Of a stretch of DNA of 64,000 nucleotides, positions 46,914 to 56,903 are shown piece after piece. The stretch comes from Alphaproteobacteria bacterium (lineage in GTDB: Bacteria; Pseudomonadota; Alphaproteobacteria; Reyranellales; Reyranellaceae), in NCBI GenBank assembly GCA_019635875.1, contig JAHBYP010000007.1:223013-287012 (forward strand). Direction: 5' to 3'. The stretch's first letter is position 1. Each line of letters starts with the position of its first letter. The notes under the pieces were generated by a model. That model saw only the letters and a list, made by a program, of their open reading frames with translations. It was not told the DNA's origin and made no database searches. The translations under genes were made by a program, and so were the position numbers.

Positions 46914-48005
46914 ATGCATGTGGTGGTCGTGGGTGCGGGGATCTCCGGGCTGAGCACCGCCTGGGCGATGGCCAAGCGCGGGCACAAGGTGACGTTGCTG
47001 GAACGCGACGTGCTGCCCAACCCGCTGGCGGCCTCGGGCGACCAGCACCGCATCACGCGCCGGGCCTATGGCGACATGCACGGCTACGCCATGCGCATGA
47101 CGGAGTCCTTCGCCGCGTGGAACGAGCTGTGGGCCGATCTCGGGCGCGAGCACATGGCGCGCGTCGGCGTCAGCAGCGTCTCGCTGAAGGAGGGCGACCG
47201 TGCGCAGGCCTATGCCGAAGGCATGGCGCGCGACGGCTTCTCGTTCGAGACGTTCAAGACGGATGAGGCGGTCAAGCGCTACCCGTTCCTCGATCCCGAG
47301 CACGTGCGCGAGGTCTACTACTCGCGCGAGGGCGGCGCGCTGCTCTGCCAGCGCATCGCCTCGGACATGGCGGCGTGGCTGCAGGCCAGGAACGTCACCA
47401 TCCGCACCCACGCGATCGTCGAGTCCATCGACACCGACGCCGCCAGCGTCACCTTGCGCTCGGGCGAGAGGATCGCCGCCGACAGCGTCGTCGTCACCGC
47501 CGGCGCCTGGGTCGGCACGCTGTTCCCCGACCTTGCGCGCACCCTCGTCGCCCATCGCACCTGCGTCATCTACCTGGAGCCGCCGGCCGACCTGAAATCG
47601 GCGTGGTCGAAGGCGCCGTCGATGGCCGGACTCGGCGTCGACGGCTATGTGCTGCCGCCGTCGATGGGCACGCAGCTGAAGTTCGGCGCCAGCTTCACGC
47701 GCATGCCGTGGCACCCGGACGAGCCGTTCGAGGTCGACCGCGCCACGGCGCTTGAGATGCGCGAGATCTTCGCGCCGCTCTTCGTCCGCATCGACGAATA
47801 CCGCATCACCGACACGAGGCGCTGCGTCTATACCTTCACCGAGGACTGGCACTTCCATGGCGAGCGCCGCGGCGCCACCTGGATCATCTCGGCCTGCTCG
47901 GGCCATGGCTACAAGTTTGGCACGGCGGTGGGCCGGCGCGTCGCCGACGCCCTGGAAACCGGCGACGATCGCACCCTTGTCGAGTGGCTCGCCGCCCGCG
48001 ATTGA
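46914..48005 (+). CDS. DAO-type FAD oxidoreductase (sarcosine-oxidase-like)
   Basis: 363 residues. FAD-binding Rossmann start HVVVVGAGISGLSTAWAMAK, ADSVVVTAGAWVG near 190-205 and the C-terminal SACSGHGYKFGTAVGRRVAD, where sarcosine and N-methyl-amino-acid oxidases bind flavin. It may oxidise a secondary amine, with substrate unknown. It is not a usual member of the comF block and lies between comF and a family D repeat. Confidence 0.9.
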   Translation: MHVVVVGAGISGLSTAWAMAKRGHKVTLLERDVLPNPLAASGDQHRITRRAYGDMHGYAMRMTESFAAWNELWADLGREHMARVGVSSVSLKEGDRAQAYAEGMARDGFSFETFKTDEAVKRYPFLDPEHVREVYYSREGGALLCQRIASDMAAWLQARNVTIRTHAIVESIDTDAASVTLRSGERIAADSVVVTAGAWVGTLFPDLARTLVAHRTCVIYLEPPADLKSAWSKAPSMAGLGVDGYVLPPSMGTQLKFGASFTRMPWHPDEPFEVDRATALEMREIFAPLFVRIDEYRITDTRRCVYTFTEDWHFHGERRGATWIISACSGHGYKFGTAVGRRVADALETGDDRTLVEWLAARD

Positions 48006-48046
48006 GCGGGGCGATCATGTGTGGCGTTTGAGCGACGGCCACAACT

Positions 48047-48168
48047 CCCTCTCCCCGCTTGCGGGGAGAGGGTCGGGGTGAGGGGTCGATTGAGGTTGCG
48101 TGGGACGGTGGTGCGCCACTCGATGCAGCCCCTCACCCCAACCCTCTCCCCGCTCGCGGGGAGAGGGA
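48047..48168. repeat. Family D double-hairpin repeat, copy D2
   Basis: Same ends and inner arms as D1 and the same orientation, with a diverged core. D1 and D2 flank the aldolase, comF and oxidoreductase genes. Lies 41 bases after the oxidoreductase stop and 77 before the glutaredoxin start. Confidence 0.95.
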
Positions 48169-48245
48169 GCGGAAGGCGTTCGCCCCGGGGAACCGGGGAG
48201 GCTATAGTCGCGCTGTCCGTCAGCGTAGCAGGTAGAGGCCCGCGC

Positions 48246-48503
48246 ATGGCCAAGGTCGAGATGTACACGACGCAGTGGTGCGGCTATTGCGCCCGCGCGC
48301 GGGCGTTGCTGGAGCGCAAGGGCGTCCCGTACACCGAGTACGACGTCGAGGAAGAGGCCGGCAGGCGCGAGGAAGCCCGCGCGCGCTCGGGCGGGCGCAC
48401 CTCGGTGCCGCAGATCTTCATCGACGGCAAGCACATCGGCGGCAGCGACGAGATGGCCGCGCTCGATCGGGCGGGCAAGCTCGACCCGCTGCTGGCCGCC
48501 TGA
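48246..48503 (+). CDS. grxC: Glutaredoxin (GrxC-type)
   Basis: 85 residues, the length of GrxC. Active site CGYC at 12-15 (Tyr in place of the common Pro), TSVPQIF cis-proline loop and GGSDEMAAL glutathione-binding region. Reduces protein and glutathione disulfides. It sits 15 bases upstream of the nitrilase gene, the conserved order in alphaproteobacteria. It is separated from comF by the oxidoreductase and a repeat. Confidence 0.94.
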   Translation: MAKVEMYTTQWCGYCARARALLERKGVPYTEYDVEEEAGRREEARARSGGRTSVPQIFIDGKHIGGSDEMAALDRAGKLDPLLAA

Positions 48504-48518
48504 GACGGAGGGCCTCCG

Positions 48519-49382
48519 ATGTCCGCCACGTTCACCGCCGGCCTGATCCAGGTCAACGCCACCAACGAGCTGGCGCCCAACATCGCCTTCATCGAGGAGC
48601 AGACGCGGCGCGCGCGCGACGCGGGCGCCGAGTTCGTCATGACGCCGGAGAATTCCACCCTGATCGGCGCCAATCGCGGCGAGACGCTGGCCAAGGCGCT
48701 GCCCGAGGAGGACCATCCCGGGCTGGCCTCGGCGCAGGCGATCGCCAAGGAATGCGGCGTGTGGTTCCTGGTCGGCTCGATCCATGTGAAGGTCGAGGCC
48801 GAGCGCAATGCCAACCGGTCCTACCTGGTGGCGCCCGATGGCGGCATCGTCGCCAGCTACGACAAGATCCACATGTTCGACGTGCAGCTCGCCGGCGGCG
48901 AGACCTATCGTGAATCCTCGACCTTCCGCCCGGGCGAGCAGGCGGTGATCGCCGAGACGCCGTGGGGCAGGCTCGGCATGACCATCTGCTACGACCTGCG
49001 ATTCCCCTACCTTTATCGCGCGCTGGCGCATGGCGGGGCGCAGATGCTGTCGATCCCCTCGTCGTTCACCGTGCCGACCGGCCGGGCGCACTGGCACACC
49101 TTGATGCGCGCGCGCGCCATCGAGACCGGCTGCTACGTATTCGCCCCGGCCCAGGTCGGCAGCCACGCCGGCAACCGCAAGACCTACGGCCACTCGCTCG
49201 TGGTGGCGCCGTGGGGCGAGGTGATCGCCGACGCCGGCGATTCCGGCCCGGGCTTCGTCACCGCGCAGATCGACATGGCCAAGGTCGCCGAGGCGCGCCA
49301 GGCTGTGCCCTCGCTGACCCACGACCGCAGCTACAGCGGCCCCACCGTGCGCACCTACGCGCTGCCGAAGGCGGCGGAGTAG
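48519..49382 (+). CDS. Nitrilase-family carbon-nitrogen hydrolase (Nit/omega-amidase type)
   Basis: 287 residues. Catalytic triad of the family: Glu in FVMTPENSTL, Lys in YDKIHMFDV and Cys in GMTICYDLRFPYLYRAL. This group includes deaminated-glutathione amidase and omega-amidase; placement with glutaredoxin favours deaminated-glutathione repair, but that is inference. It is followed 4 bases later by an antitoxin gene. Confidence 0.93.
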   Translation: MSATFTAGLIQVNATNELAPNIAFIEEQTRRARDAGAEFVMTPENSTLIGANRGETLAKALPEEDHPGLASAQAIAKECGVWFLVGSIHVKVEAERNANRSYLVAPDGGIVASYDKIHMFDVQLAGGETYRESSTFRPGEQAVIAETPWGRLGMTICYDLRFPYLYRALAHGGAQMLSIPSSFTVPTGRAHWHTLMRARAIETGCYVFAPAQVGSHAGNRKTYGHSLVVAPWGEVIADAGDSGPGFVTAQIDMAKVAEARQAVPSLTHDRSYSGPTVRTYALPKAAE

Positions 49383-49386
49383 AGCC

Positions 49387-49617
49387 ATGGCGACGGGCGG
49401 CCCCCTGCGTCGCGAGCTTGGCAAGCTCTCGCCCGGCGAGCGGCTGCGTCTGGCGCATGAGCTGATTGACAGTGTCGCCGGCGAGGAAATGCCGCCGCCG
49501 CCGCTAACTGAGGAGCAACTGGTGGAGCTGCGCGAGCGAGTGGCTCGCTACCGTGCGGACAAAGATGCCCGTCGTTGGACCCTGGAGGAGATTCTGAGCG
49601 AGCGCAGCCGCGACTGA
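49387..49617 (+). CDS. Addiction-module antitoxin (TIGR02574-type)
   Basis: 76 residues: LSPGERLRLAHELIDSV, then LTEEQLVELRERVARYRADKD and RRWTLEEI, the layout of the short putative antitoxins found beside ParE/RelE toxins. It starts 4 bases after the nitrilase stop and one base before the toxin start. It interrupts the usual nitrilase-DUF1178 adjacency, so the pair was inserted here. Confidence 0.88.
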   Translation: MATGGPLRRELGKLSPGERLRLAHELIDSVAGEEMPPPPLTEEQLVELRERVARYRADKDARRWTLEEILSERSRD

Positions 49618-49618
49618 G

Positions 49619-49921
49619 ATGGTGTTTGAGGTATCCTGGACCGGCCCCGCGCGCGGCGATGTCCATGATGCTCGCCACTACTACGGCGCGATCGATGCGC
49701 GTCTGGATGCCGCATTGGTCGAGCGGTTGCGCCGTAGCGAGCGTCTCTTGTTGGAGAATCCACTCATCTATCCAATCGTCGACGGCGATCTCCGGCGCGC
49801 ACCCCTGCGGCAGTTCCCGTACGCACTCTTCTATCTGGTCGAGAACAACGGCATCATTGTCGTCGCATTGATGCACCACAAGCGCCGCCGGCTTGCACGC
49901 GACGAACTAGTCGGCGCCTAG
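49619..49921 (+). CDS. ParE/RelE-family toxin
   Basis: 100 residues with the ParE/RelE fold pattern: FEVSWTGPARGDVHDARHYY, ERLLLENPLIYPIV and a C-terminal RQFPYALFYLVENNGIIVVALMHHKR. ParE poisons gyrase and RelE cleaves mRNA; sequence alone leaves this open. Starts 1 base after the antitoxin gene and its last 4 bases overlap the 3' end of a methyltransferase gene on the other strand. Confidence 0.88.
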   Translation: MVFEVSWTGPARGDVHDARHYYGAIDARLDAALVERLRRSERLLLENPLIYPIVDGDLRRAPLRQFPYALFYLVENNGIIVVALMHHKRRRLARDELVGA

Positions 49922-50427
49922 AACCGACGCGCGGCGATGCGTTGGACCATCGCCGGGCGCGGGTCGCTCAGCATCACCGCTTCGTAGGCGACCACCGACA
50001 GGCCGCCCTCGCGCGCGACATCGAGCAGTTCGCCGTCGCGCAGCAGGAAGGCGGGGTTGCCCGGCTTGCCGAAGCGTTCGTTGCCGACCATGAACGTCTC
50101 GTAGAGCAGCACGCCGCCGGGCGCGAGCGCCGCCAGCAGCGCTGGCCACAGCGGGCGGTGGAGGTAGTTGGTCACCACCACCGCGCCGAAGCGGCGGCCG
50201 GGCAGGGGCCAGGGCGAGCCGTCCTCGAGGTCGGCGGCGATTATCTCGGCGCCGGGGTCGCCTCTCAGGTCCGCCAGGCCGGAGATGTCGCGGTCCACCG
50301 CCGTGACCGGATGCCCACGTCCGCGGAGATGGCGCGTGTGCCGGCCGCCGCCGGCGGCGACATCGAGGATGGCGGCGCCCGGCGCGATCAGCGGCGCCCA
50401 GCGGGTGATCCAGGAAGAGGCGGTCAT
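49918..50427 (-). CDS. Class I SAM-dependent methyltransferase
   Basis: 169 residues from ATG 50427. Motif AILDVAAGGGRHTRHL, then AVDRDISGL, IIAADLEDGSPWPL and VVVTNYLHRPLW are typical of TehB/UbiE-like small methyltransferases. Such a gene commonly flanks DUF1178 in alphaproteobacteria. Substrate unknown. The 17 open codons before ATG 50427 are unlikely to be translated. Confidence 0.88.
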   Translation of the reverse strand: MTASSWITRWAPLIAPGAAILDVAAGGGRHTRHLRGRGHPVTAVDRDISGLADLRGDPGAEIIAADLEDGSPWPLPGRRFGAVVVTNYLHRPLWPALLAALAPGGVLLYETFMVGNERFGKPGNPAFLLRDGELLDVAREGGLSVVAYEAVMLSDPRPAMVQRIAARRF

Positions 50428-50473
50428 CCTTGTAACCGGCTTGTCAAACGGCCTGCCTTGCCCCACATCTATT

Positions 50474-50495
50474 GGCACTCCGGCATCCGGAGTGC
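50474..50495. other. Perfect palindrome GGCACTCCGG-CA-TCCGGAGTGCC region
   Basis: GGCACTCCGG and CCGGAGTGCC around a 3-base centre, a 10-bp stem 19 bases before the DUF1178 start and between the divergent methyltransferase and DUF1178 genes. Could be an operator or leader hairpin. No T-run. Confidence 0.5.
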
Positions 50496-50513
50496 CAAGG
50501 CTGTGGTTGGGGA

Positions 50514-51005
50514 ATGATCAAGTACACGCTGCGTTGCTCGAAAGACCACCGGTTCGACAGCTGGTTCCGCGACAGCGCCACTTACGAGAAGCAGGAAAAG
50601 CGGCGGCTGCTCGAGTGCCCGACCTGCGGCGATTCGAAGGTCGAGCGCGCGCTGGTCGCGCCCAACGTGACAGCCAAGGGCAACCGCAGGACCGGCCCGG
50701 CGCGCCCGCCCCGCCAGGTCGAGGAGAGCGCGCCGCCGGCGACCGAGGCGCCGGCCCAGCCCGTCGCCACTGTGCCGCCGAACATGCCGCCGGAGCTGCG
50801 CAAGGTGCTGCTGGAGCTGCGCGGCCAGGTCGAGAAGAACTGCGACTATGTCGGCGAAAAGTTCGCCGAGGAGGCGCGCAAGATCCACTACGGCGAGGCC
50901 GACAAGCGCGGCATCTACGGCGAGACCTCGGACGAGGAGGCCGCGGCGCTGGCCGACGAGGGCATCGAGTTCGGCCGCCTGCCCTGGGTGCCCAAGGGCA
51001 ATTGA
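50514..51005 (+). CDS. DUF1178 protein
   Basis: 163 residues from ATG 50514. Begins MIKYTLRCSKDHRFDSWF, then ECPTCGDSKVERALVAP (a zinc-ribbon-like Cys pair), a Pro/Ala linker and the C-terminal NCDYVGEKFAEEARKIHYG and RGIYGETSDEEAAAL. This is the DUF1178 pattern. Function unknown; the gene commonly follows the glutaredoxin/nitrilase pair in alphaproteobacteria. Confidence 0.94.
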   Translation: MIKYTLRCSKDHRFDSWFRDSATYEKQEKRRLLECPTCGDSKVERALVAPNVTAKGNRRTGPARPPRQVEESAPPATEAPAQPVATVPPNMPPELRKVLLELRGQVEKNCDYVGEKFAEEARKIHYGEADKRGIYGETSDEEAAALADEGIEFGRLPWVPKGN

Positions 51006-51011
51006 CGGCGC

Positions 51012-51045
51012 AAAAAGATAGGCCCCGCGCGGGAAGTGCGGGGCC
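51012..51045 (-). terminator. Rho-independent-type terminator for the Lrp gene
   Basis: Read leftwards: GGCCCCGCAC-TTCCC-GCGCGGGGCC followed by TATCTTTTTG. A strong GC stem with a run of five T just after, downstream of the Lrp-type gene (with family A copy A7 between). On the plus strand it also follows DUF1178 but has no T-run. Confidence 0.65.
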
Positions 51046-51165
51046 GAGTCGGGGGAGAAATGTGGTACCGCGGGGGGAGATAATGCGGTCCACCGACAGC
51101 ACAACGAGCCGCTCTCCGGGAAGGTTGCACGGCACCCCCTGAAAATATTTCCCCGCCGCGCGAAC

Positions 51166-51230
51166 TGTCATCCCGAGCGAAGCGAGGGATCTACGGCGGG
51201 CCTGGATCCCTCGCTTCGCTCGGGATGACA
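51166..51230. repeat. Family A palindrome, copy A7
   Basis: Complete, with the CGAAGCGAGGGATC arm variant on the left and its complement on the right. Lies between DUF1178 and the Lrp-type gene, both 3' ends, next to a terminator. Confidence 0.93.
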
Positions 51231-51242
51231 GGGCCTCCAGGC

Positions 51243-51725
51243 TCAGCCTCCGAGATGCGCCAAAGGCAGCGGCGCGCCTGACTTCAGGGTCTGGATGGCG
51301 ATGTTGCTGCGCACCTCGCGGATCACCGGCAGGTTCAGGAGCTTGCCGACCAGGAAGCGCTGGTAGTGCTGCAGGTCGGGGACCACCACTTCCAGTAGAT
51401 AGTCGGCCTCGCCCGACACCATATGACAGGCCACGACCTCGGGCATGGCCACCAGCTGCGCCTCGAAATCGTCGCAGCGCTCGTCGGCGTGGTTGCCGAT
51501 GCGCACGCCGATGAAGACGGTCAGGCCCAGGCCGACCCGCTCGCGGCCCAGCATGGCGCGATAGGCGCCGATATAGCCTTCGCGCTCCAGCCGCCTGACC
51601 CGCCGCAGGCAGGGCGAGGGCGACAATCCCACGCGCTCGGCCAGCTGCACGTTGGTCAGCCGGCCATCCGCCTGCAGGGTGGCGATGATCCGGCGGTCGA
51701 TGGCGTCCAGGTCAGTGCTTGGCAT
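51243..51725 (-). CDS. Lrp/AsnC-family transcriptional regulator
   Basis: 160 residues. N-terminal helix-turn-helix DAIDRRIIATLQADGRLTNVQLAERVGLS and PCLRRVRRLEREGYI, C-terminal RAM domain with the ligand-response region VSGEADYLLEVVVPDLQHY. Probably controls an amino-acid-linked gene. The divergent neighbour, an NTF2-like gene 126 bases away, is a possible target. Confidence 0.94.
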   Translation of the reverse strand: MPSTDLDAIDRRIIATLQADGRLTNVQLAERVGLSPSPCLRRVRRLEREGYIGAYRAMLGRERVGLGLTVFIGVRIGNHADERCDDFEAQLVAMPEVVACHMVSGEADYLLEVVVPDLQHYQRFLVGKLLNLPVIREVRSNIAIQTLKSGAPLPLAHLGG

Positions 51726-51851
51726 CTTGTGTCTCGAACCTGTCGTCTATTAGCAGGATATCGCTCAGAAGAAGCAGGTCGCGCTACATTTCGCAAGGAC
51801 ACGCTCGCGGTGTCCGTCGCATGGTTGGCCCGCCAAGCAACGGAGCCTCGC

Positions 51852-52232
51852 ATGACCGACCGCCACGCCAGCCTCACCCGGGCCGTCCAGCGCTATCTCG
51901 ACCTATGCCAGGACAACGACATCTCGCGCTTCGACCGGGTCTTCCGGCCGACGGCGCAATTGCACGGCTTCGTCGACGGCGTGCTGAAGAAGACCACCGC
52001 GGCGGAGTTCCGCGACGGCTTCCTCAGCCGGCCCTCGCCGGTCTCGCAGGGCTCGAAGCGCGCCGACGAGATCCTGCTGATGGACTTCGCCTCCGACACG
52101 CAGGCGATGACCAAGCTGCGCCTGCGCATCAACGACACGATCTACGTCGACTACCTCACCTGGCACCGCGTCGACGGCGAATGGCTGATCACCGCCAAGG
52201 GCTTCCATATCGAGACCGCGAAGGCCGCGTAG
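51852..52232 (+). CDS. NTF2-fold (SnoaL/lumazine-binding-like) protein
   Basis: 126 residues from ATG 51852. RHASLTRAVQRYLDLCQDND, FRPTAQLHGFVDGVLKK, and YLTWHRVDGEWLITAKGFH show an NTF2-like cone. The catalytic role is not recognised. Divergent from the Lrp-type gene; followed by a 201-base gap with an EcfG-like promoter candidate. Confidence 0.85.
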   Translation: MTDRHASLTRAVQRYLDLCQDNDISRFDRVFRPTAQLHGFVDGVLKKTTAAEFRDGFLSRPSPVSQGSKRADEILLMDFASDTQAMTKLRLRINDTIYVDYLTWHRVDGEWLITAKGFHIETAKAA

Positions 52233-52239
52233 GTCTTCG

Positions 52240-52264
52240 GGAACCCTGTGACCGTTCGGGAGTT
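52240..52264 (+). promoter_or_regulatory. Possible general-stress (EcfG-type) promoter
   Basis: GGAAC at 52240-52244 and GTT at 52262-52264, separated by 17 bases, similar to the alphaproteobacterial EcfG consensus GGAAC-N16/17-cGTT. The nearest downstream gene on this strand, an amidohydrolase, is 170 bases away. Low confidence, as short motifs arise by chance. Confidence 0.28.
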
Positions 52265-52433
52265 ACACCGCGCAGTCGGCCGGAATCCATTCTGTCCGCC
52301 GGCGCCCGCCGCTGACTCCCGAGCTCTCCCCTGGGGATAGGCGGCGGGCGTCGCACCCCTCCGGTTGGACAGCCCGACGCAACTTCCCTACCGTCCGCCC
52401 CGGGAGCCAACGCGACCGGGGAGGGACGCGGCC

Positions 52434-53744
52434 ATGGGCGAAACGCTGTTCAGGAACGTGCGGGTGATCGACGGCTCGGGCGAGGCGCCCTTCGCCGGCG
52501 AGGTGCTGGTCCAGGGCAATCGCATCAAGGCGATCGCGCGCCGACCGGCGACGCTCGGCGTCGGGCCCGAGATCGCCGTGGTCGATGGCGGCGGCGCCAC
52601 CTTGATGCCGGGCCTCGTCGAGGCGCACGCCCATCCCAGCTTCATCAACACGCCGTCCGCGCCGGCGCTGGGCGAGGTGCCGCCGGAGGAGCACACCCTG
52701 CTCACGGCAAAGTTCGCGCGCCTGCTGCTCGACCACGGCTTCACGGCGCTGCACAGCGCCGCCGCGGCCAAGCCGCGCCTCGACGTCGCCGTGCGCAACG
52801 CCATCAACGCCGGCGACCTGGTGGGGCCGCGCATGCTGGCGGCGTCGCTGGAGATGACGGTGACCAGCGGGCTGGGCGACGTGCGGCTCAACCACCTGCA
52901 TCGCGAGACCTTCGCCGTGGTCGCCGACGGCGCCGACGAGTTCCGCCGCTGGGCGCGCTTCTTCGTGCGCGAGGGCGTCGACGTCTTGAAGATCAATCCC
53001 TCGGGCGACGAGGGCACGCCGGGCTCGAAGGCGCACATGACGGTGATGACCGACGCCGAGGTCGCCGCCGTGGCCGAGGTGGCACGGGCGCACGAGAAGC
53101 GCATGGCGGCGCATGCGCGCAGCGCCGGCGCGGTGAAGATGTGCCTGCGCCACGGCGTCGACGTGATCTATCACGCCACGCTGTGCGACGAGGAGGCGCT
53201 CGACATGCTGGAGGCGAAGAAGGCGCGCGTCTTCGTGGCGCCGACCATCGGCATCACGGTTGGCGCCTACAAGGAGGCGCCGTCGCGCGGCGTCAACCTG
53301 CCCGACGATGTGAAGCGCCGCTTCGACAACGAGTTCGTCAGGGGCATCGAGAACATGAAGGCGCTGAAGAAGCGCGGCGTGCGCGTGCTGCCCGGCGGTG
53401 ATTACGGCTTCGCCTTCAACCCGATGCCGCGCAACGCGCGCGACATGGAGCATTTCGTCAGCCTGTTCGGCTTCACGCCGATGGAGGCGATCGTCGCGGC
53501 GACGAAGTACGGCGGCGAGCTGATGGCCCGGGGCGCCGGGCCGGGCGAGAGCGAACGCGCCGCGCCCGAGCTTGGCCTGGTGAAGGAGGGCTTTCTTGCC
53601 GACCTGCTGCTGGTCGACGGCGATCCGTCGGTCGACGTCTCGATCCTGCAGGACGCCAACCGACTGCTGGCGATCATGAAGGACGGCGCCTTCCACAAGC
53701 CGCCGCCCGCGCACCGCGAAGCGCGGCCGATGGCGGCGGAGTAG
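52434..53744 (+). CDS. Amidohydrolase (imidazolonepropionase-like)
   Basis: 436 residues from ATG 52434. Metal motif VEAHAHPSF (H-x-H) near 67, KINPSGDEGTPGSK, HARSAGAVKMC, and DVIYHAT give further metal ligands; the final strand has FLADLLLVDGDP, typical of the dihydroorotase/imidazolonepropionase superfamily. Substrate unknown. Ends 12 bases before a family B repeat. Confidence 0.9.
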   Translation: MGETLFRNVRVIDGSGEAPFAGEVLVQGNRIKAIARRPATLGVGPEIAVVDGGGATLMPGLVEAHAHPSFINTPSAPALGEVPPEEHTLLTAKFARLLLDHGFTALHSAAAAKPRLDVAVRNAINAGDLVGPRMLAASLEMTVTSGLGDVRLNHLHRETFAVVADGADEFRRWARFFVREGVDVLKINPSGDEGTPGSKAHMTVMTDAEVAAVAEVARAHEKRMAAHARSAGAVKMCLRHGVDVIYHATLCDEEALDMLEAKKARVFVAPTIGITVGAYKEAPSRGVNLPDDVKRRFDNEFVRGIENMKALKKRGVRVLPGGDYGFAFNPMPRNARDMEHFVSLFGFTPMEAIVAATKYGGELMARGAGPGESERAAPELGLVKEGFLADLLLVDGDPSVDVSILQDANRLLAIMKDGAFHKPPPAHREARPMAAE

Positions 53745-53756
53745 GAGGTAGGTATT

Positions 53757-53880
53757 CCCTTCCCCCGGAGGGGGAAGGTGCCCGAAGGGCGGAAGGGGGA
53801 TGTCGAAGCCGAACGCCGGAGTCCGTCTTCGACATCCCCCATCCGGCGCTGCGCGCCACCTTCCCCCTCCGGGGGAAGGT
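53757..53880. repeat. Family B double-hairpin repeat, copy B5
   Basis: Left linker GCCCGAAGGGCGG, right linker CCGGCGCTGCGCGCC, inner stem GGATGTCGAAG / CTTCGACATCC. Between convergent amidohydrolase and aminotransferase genes. Confidence 0.95.
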
Positions 53881-53892
53881 ATTGACGTGCGA

Positions 53893-55921
<2,029 letters not shown>

Positions 55922-55927
55922 GGCAGA

Positions 55928-55931
55928 CTCC
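55928..55931 (-). promoter_or_regulatory. Ribosome-binding site deciding the start of cassette copy 1
   Basis: GGAG followed by TCTGCC and then ATG 55921. The same spacing occurs in copy 2 with a GTG start, which supports these starts. Confidence 0.6.
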
Positions 55932-56071
55932 ATCTATCGATGTGCGCCACACGCTGAGGGGGACAACGCTTGCGGGGGCGACGGCTGCTGAACGTCGCGT
56001 CTCCGACAAGGTTTCTCGCGGCCATTTGCCGTCGCCGTTTCGCCGGATTCACGCCACTTTGTGCGCGGCCT

Positions 56072-56176
56072 TGAGCATCGAGCGTCAGAACGAACTCAGC
56101 CGTCTTTCTGGGAGCGCCGGCGTCCCGCCGGCGCTCCCAAAGACGCGTGATTCCGCCTTTTCGTTCGTCGCTCTAG
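56072..56176. repeat. Family E palindrome, copy E2
   Basis: GAGCATCGAGCGTCAGAACG...GCTCTAG with central GGGAGCGCCGGCG-TCC-CGCCGGCGCTCCC. It is about 10 bases longer than E1 in the centre. Its last CTAG supplies the TAG stop of the second 77-residue gene. Confidence 0.9.
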
Positions 56177-56406
56177 CGCGCGCTGTACTCGTCGCCCAGC
56201 AGTTCGAGGAATCGCGAGAAGGCCACAAGCAGCGTCGTGGGGCGGGCGACCTCGCCCTGGATCGTCGCCAGGCGCCACTCGCCCATGCGTCGCAGCAGCG
56301 GCGCGATGTCGCGACGTAGGTCCTCAGGCAGGCTCGCCAGCGCCCGATCGACATCGTCGGCGATGAGGATGATGTCGCTTACCTCGATGATGGTAGGACG
56401 GGTCAT
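56173..56406 (-). CDS. 77-residue partner protein, cassette copy 2
   Basis: From ATG 56406. Shares [13 protein letters not shown] with copy 1. The stop TAG lies inside the end of the family E repeat (CTAGAG), so the last residues are set by the repeat boundary. Starts 2 bases after the exported-protein gene. Unknown role. Confidence 0.73.
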   Translation of the reverse strand: MTRPTIIEVSDIILIADDVDRALASLPEDLRRDIAPLLRRMGEWRLATIQGEVARPTTLLVAFSRFLELLGDEYSAR

Positions 56407-56408
56407 GG

Positions 56409-56747
56409 TCAGGCCTTCGGTACGCCGCCGATGAAGCACAGGATCACGCCGGCGTCGGTGGCGCAGATGTGGCTGTTGCCGTCGGGCGCGCGCGTGCTGA
56501 GCACGGCGGCCCTGGGCACCTTCACCCATGCCCCGTTGAGCTGCGCCCGCCAGGCGCCGTTGTCGTCGACGTATGCGCGCGTCGGCCGGCAGTCGCGGTC
56601 GCCGCAGCACGAGACGCCGGTATTGGGATGCAACAGCTGCCGGTACCAGTCGTGGTGCTCGGCGTGACCCGCGCCATGGTCACCGGACCGGGCGTAGGAG
56701 AGGAGCGGCGCGGCGATTACCAGCGCCGCGAGGACGGTGATCCGCAC
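56409..56747 (-). CDS. Exported five-cysteine protein, cassette copy 2
   Basis: 112 residues from GTG 56747 (GGAG six bases upstream at 56754-56757). Roughly three-quarters identical to copy 1, with all five Cys and DCRPTRAYVDD conserved. Signal peptide cut near SYAR. Both copies and their partner genes read in the same direction, so this is a tandem duplication of a two-gene cassette of about 830 bases. Confidence 0.78.
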   Translation of the reverse strand: MRITVLAALVIAAPLLSYARSGDHGAGHAEHHDWYRQLLHPNTGVSCCGDRDCRPTRAYVDDNGAWRAQLNGAWVKVPRAAVLSTRAPDGNSHICATDAGVILCFIGGVPKA

Positions 56748-56903
56748 GGCGGGCTCCACAAATGGTCACGCCGTCCGCAGGGGGAACGCTACTTTGACCG
56801 CAAATCTTGCGTCAGGCGTTCATTTTCCAGAACGTGGCATTGCACCTGACGTTTTCAAGAGCTTTTTCGATATTTATTGTGTTTCTTCTATATGACGCCC
56901 GCT

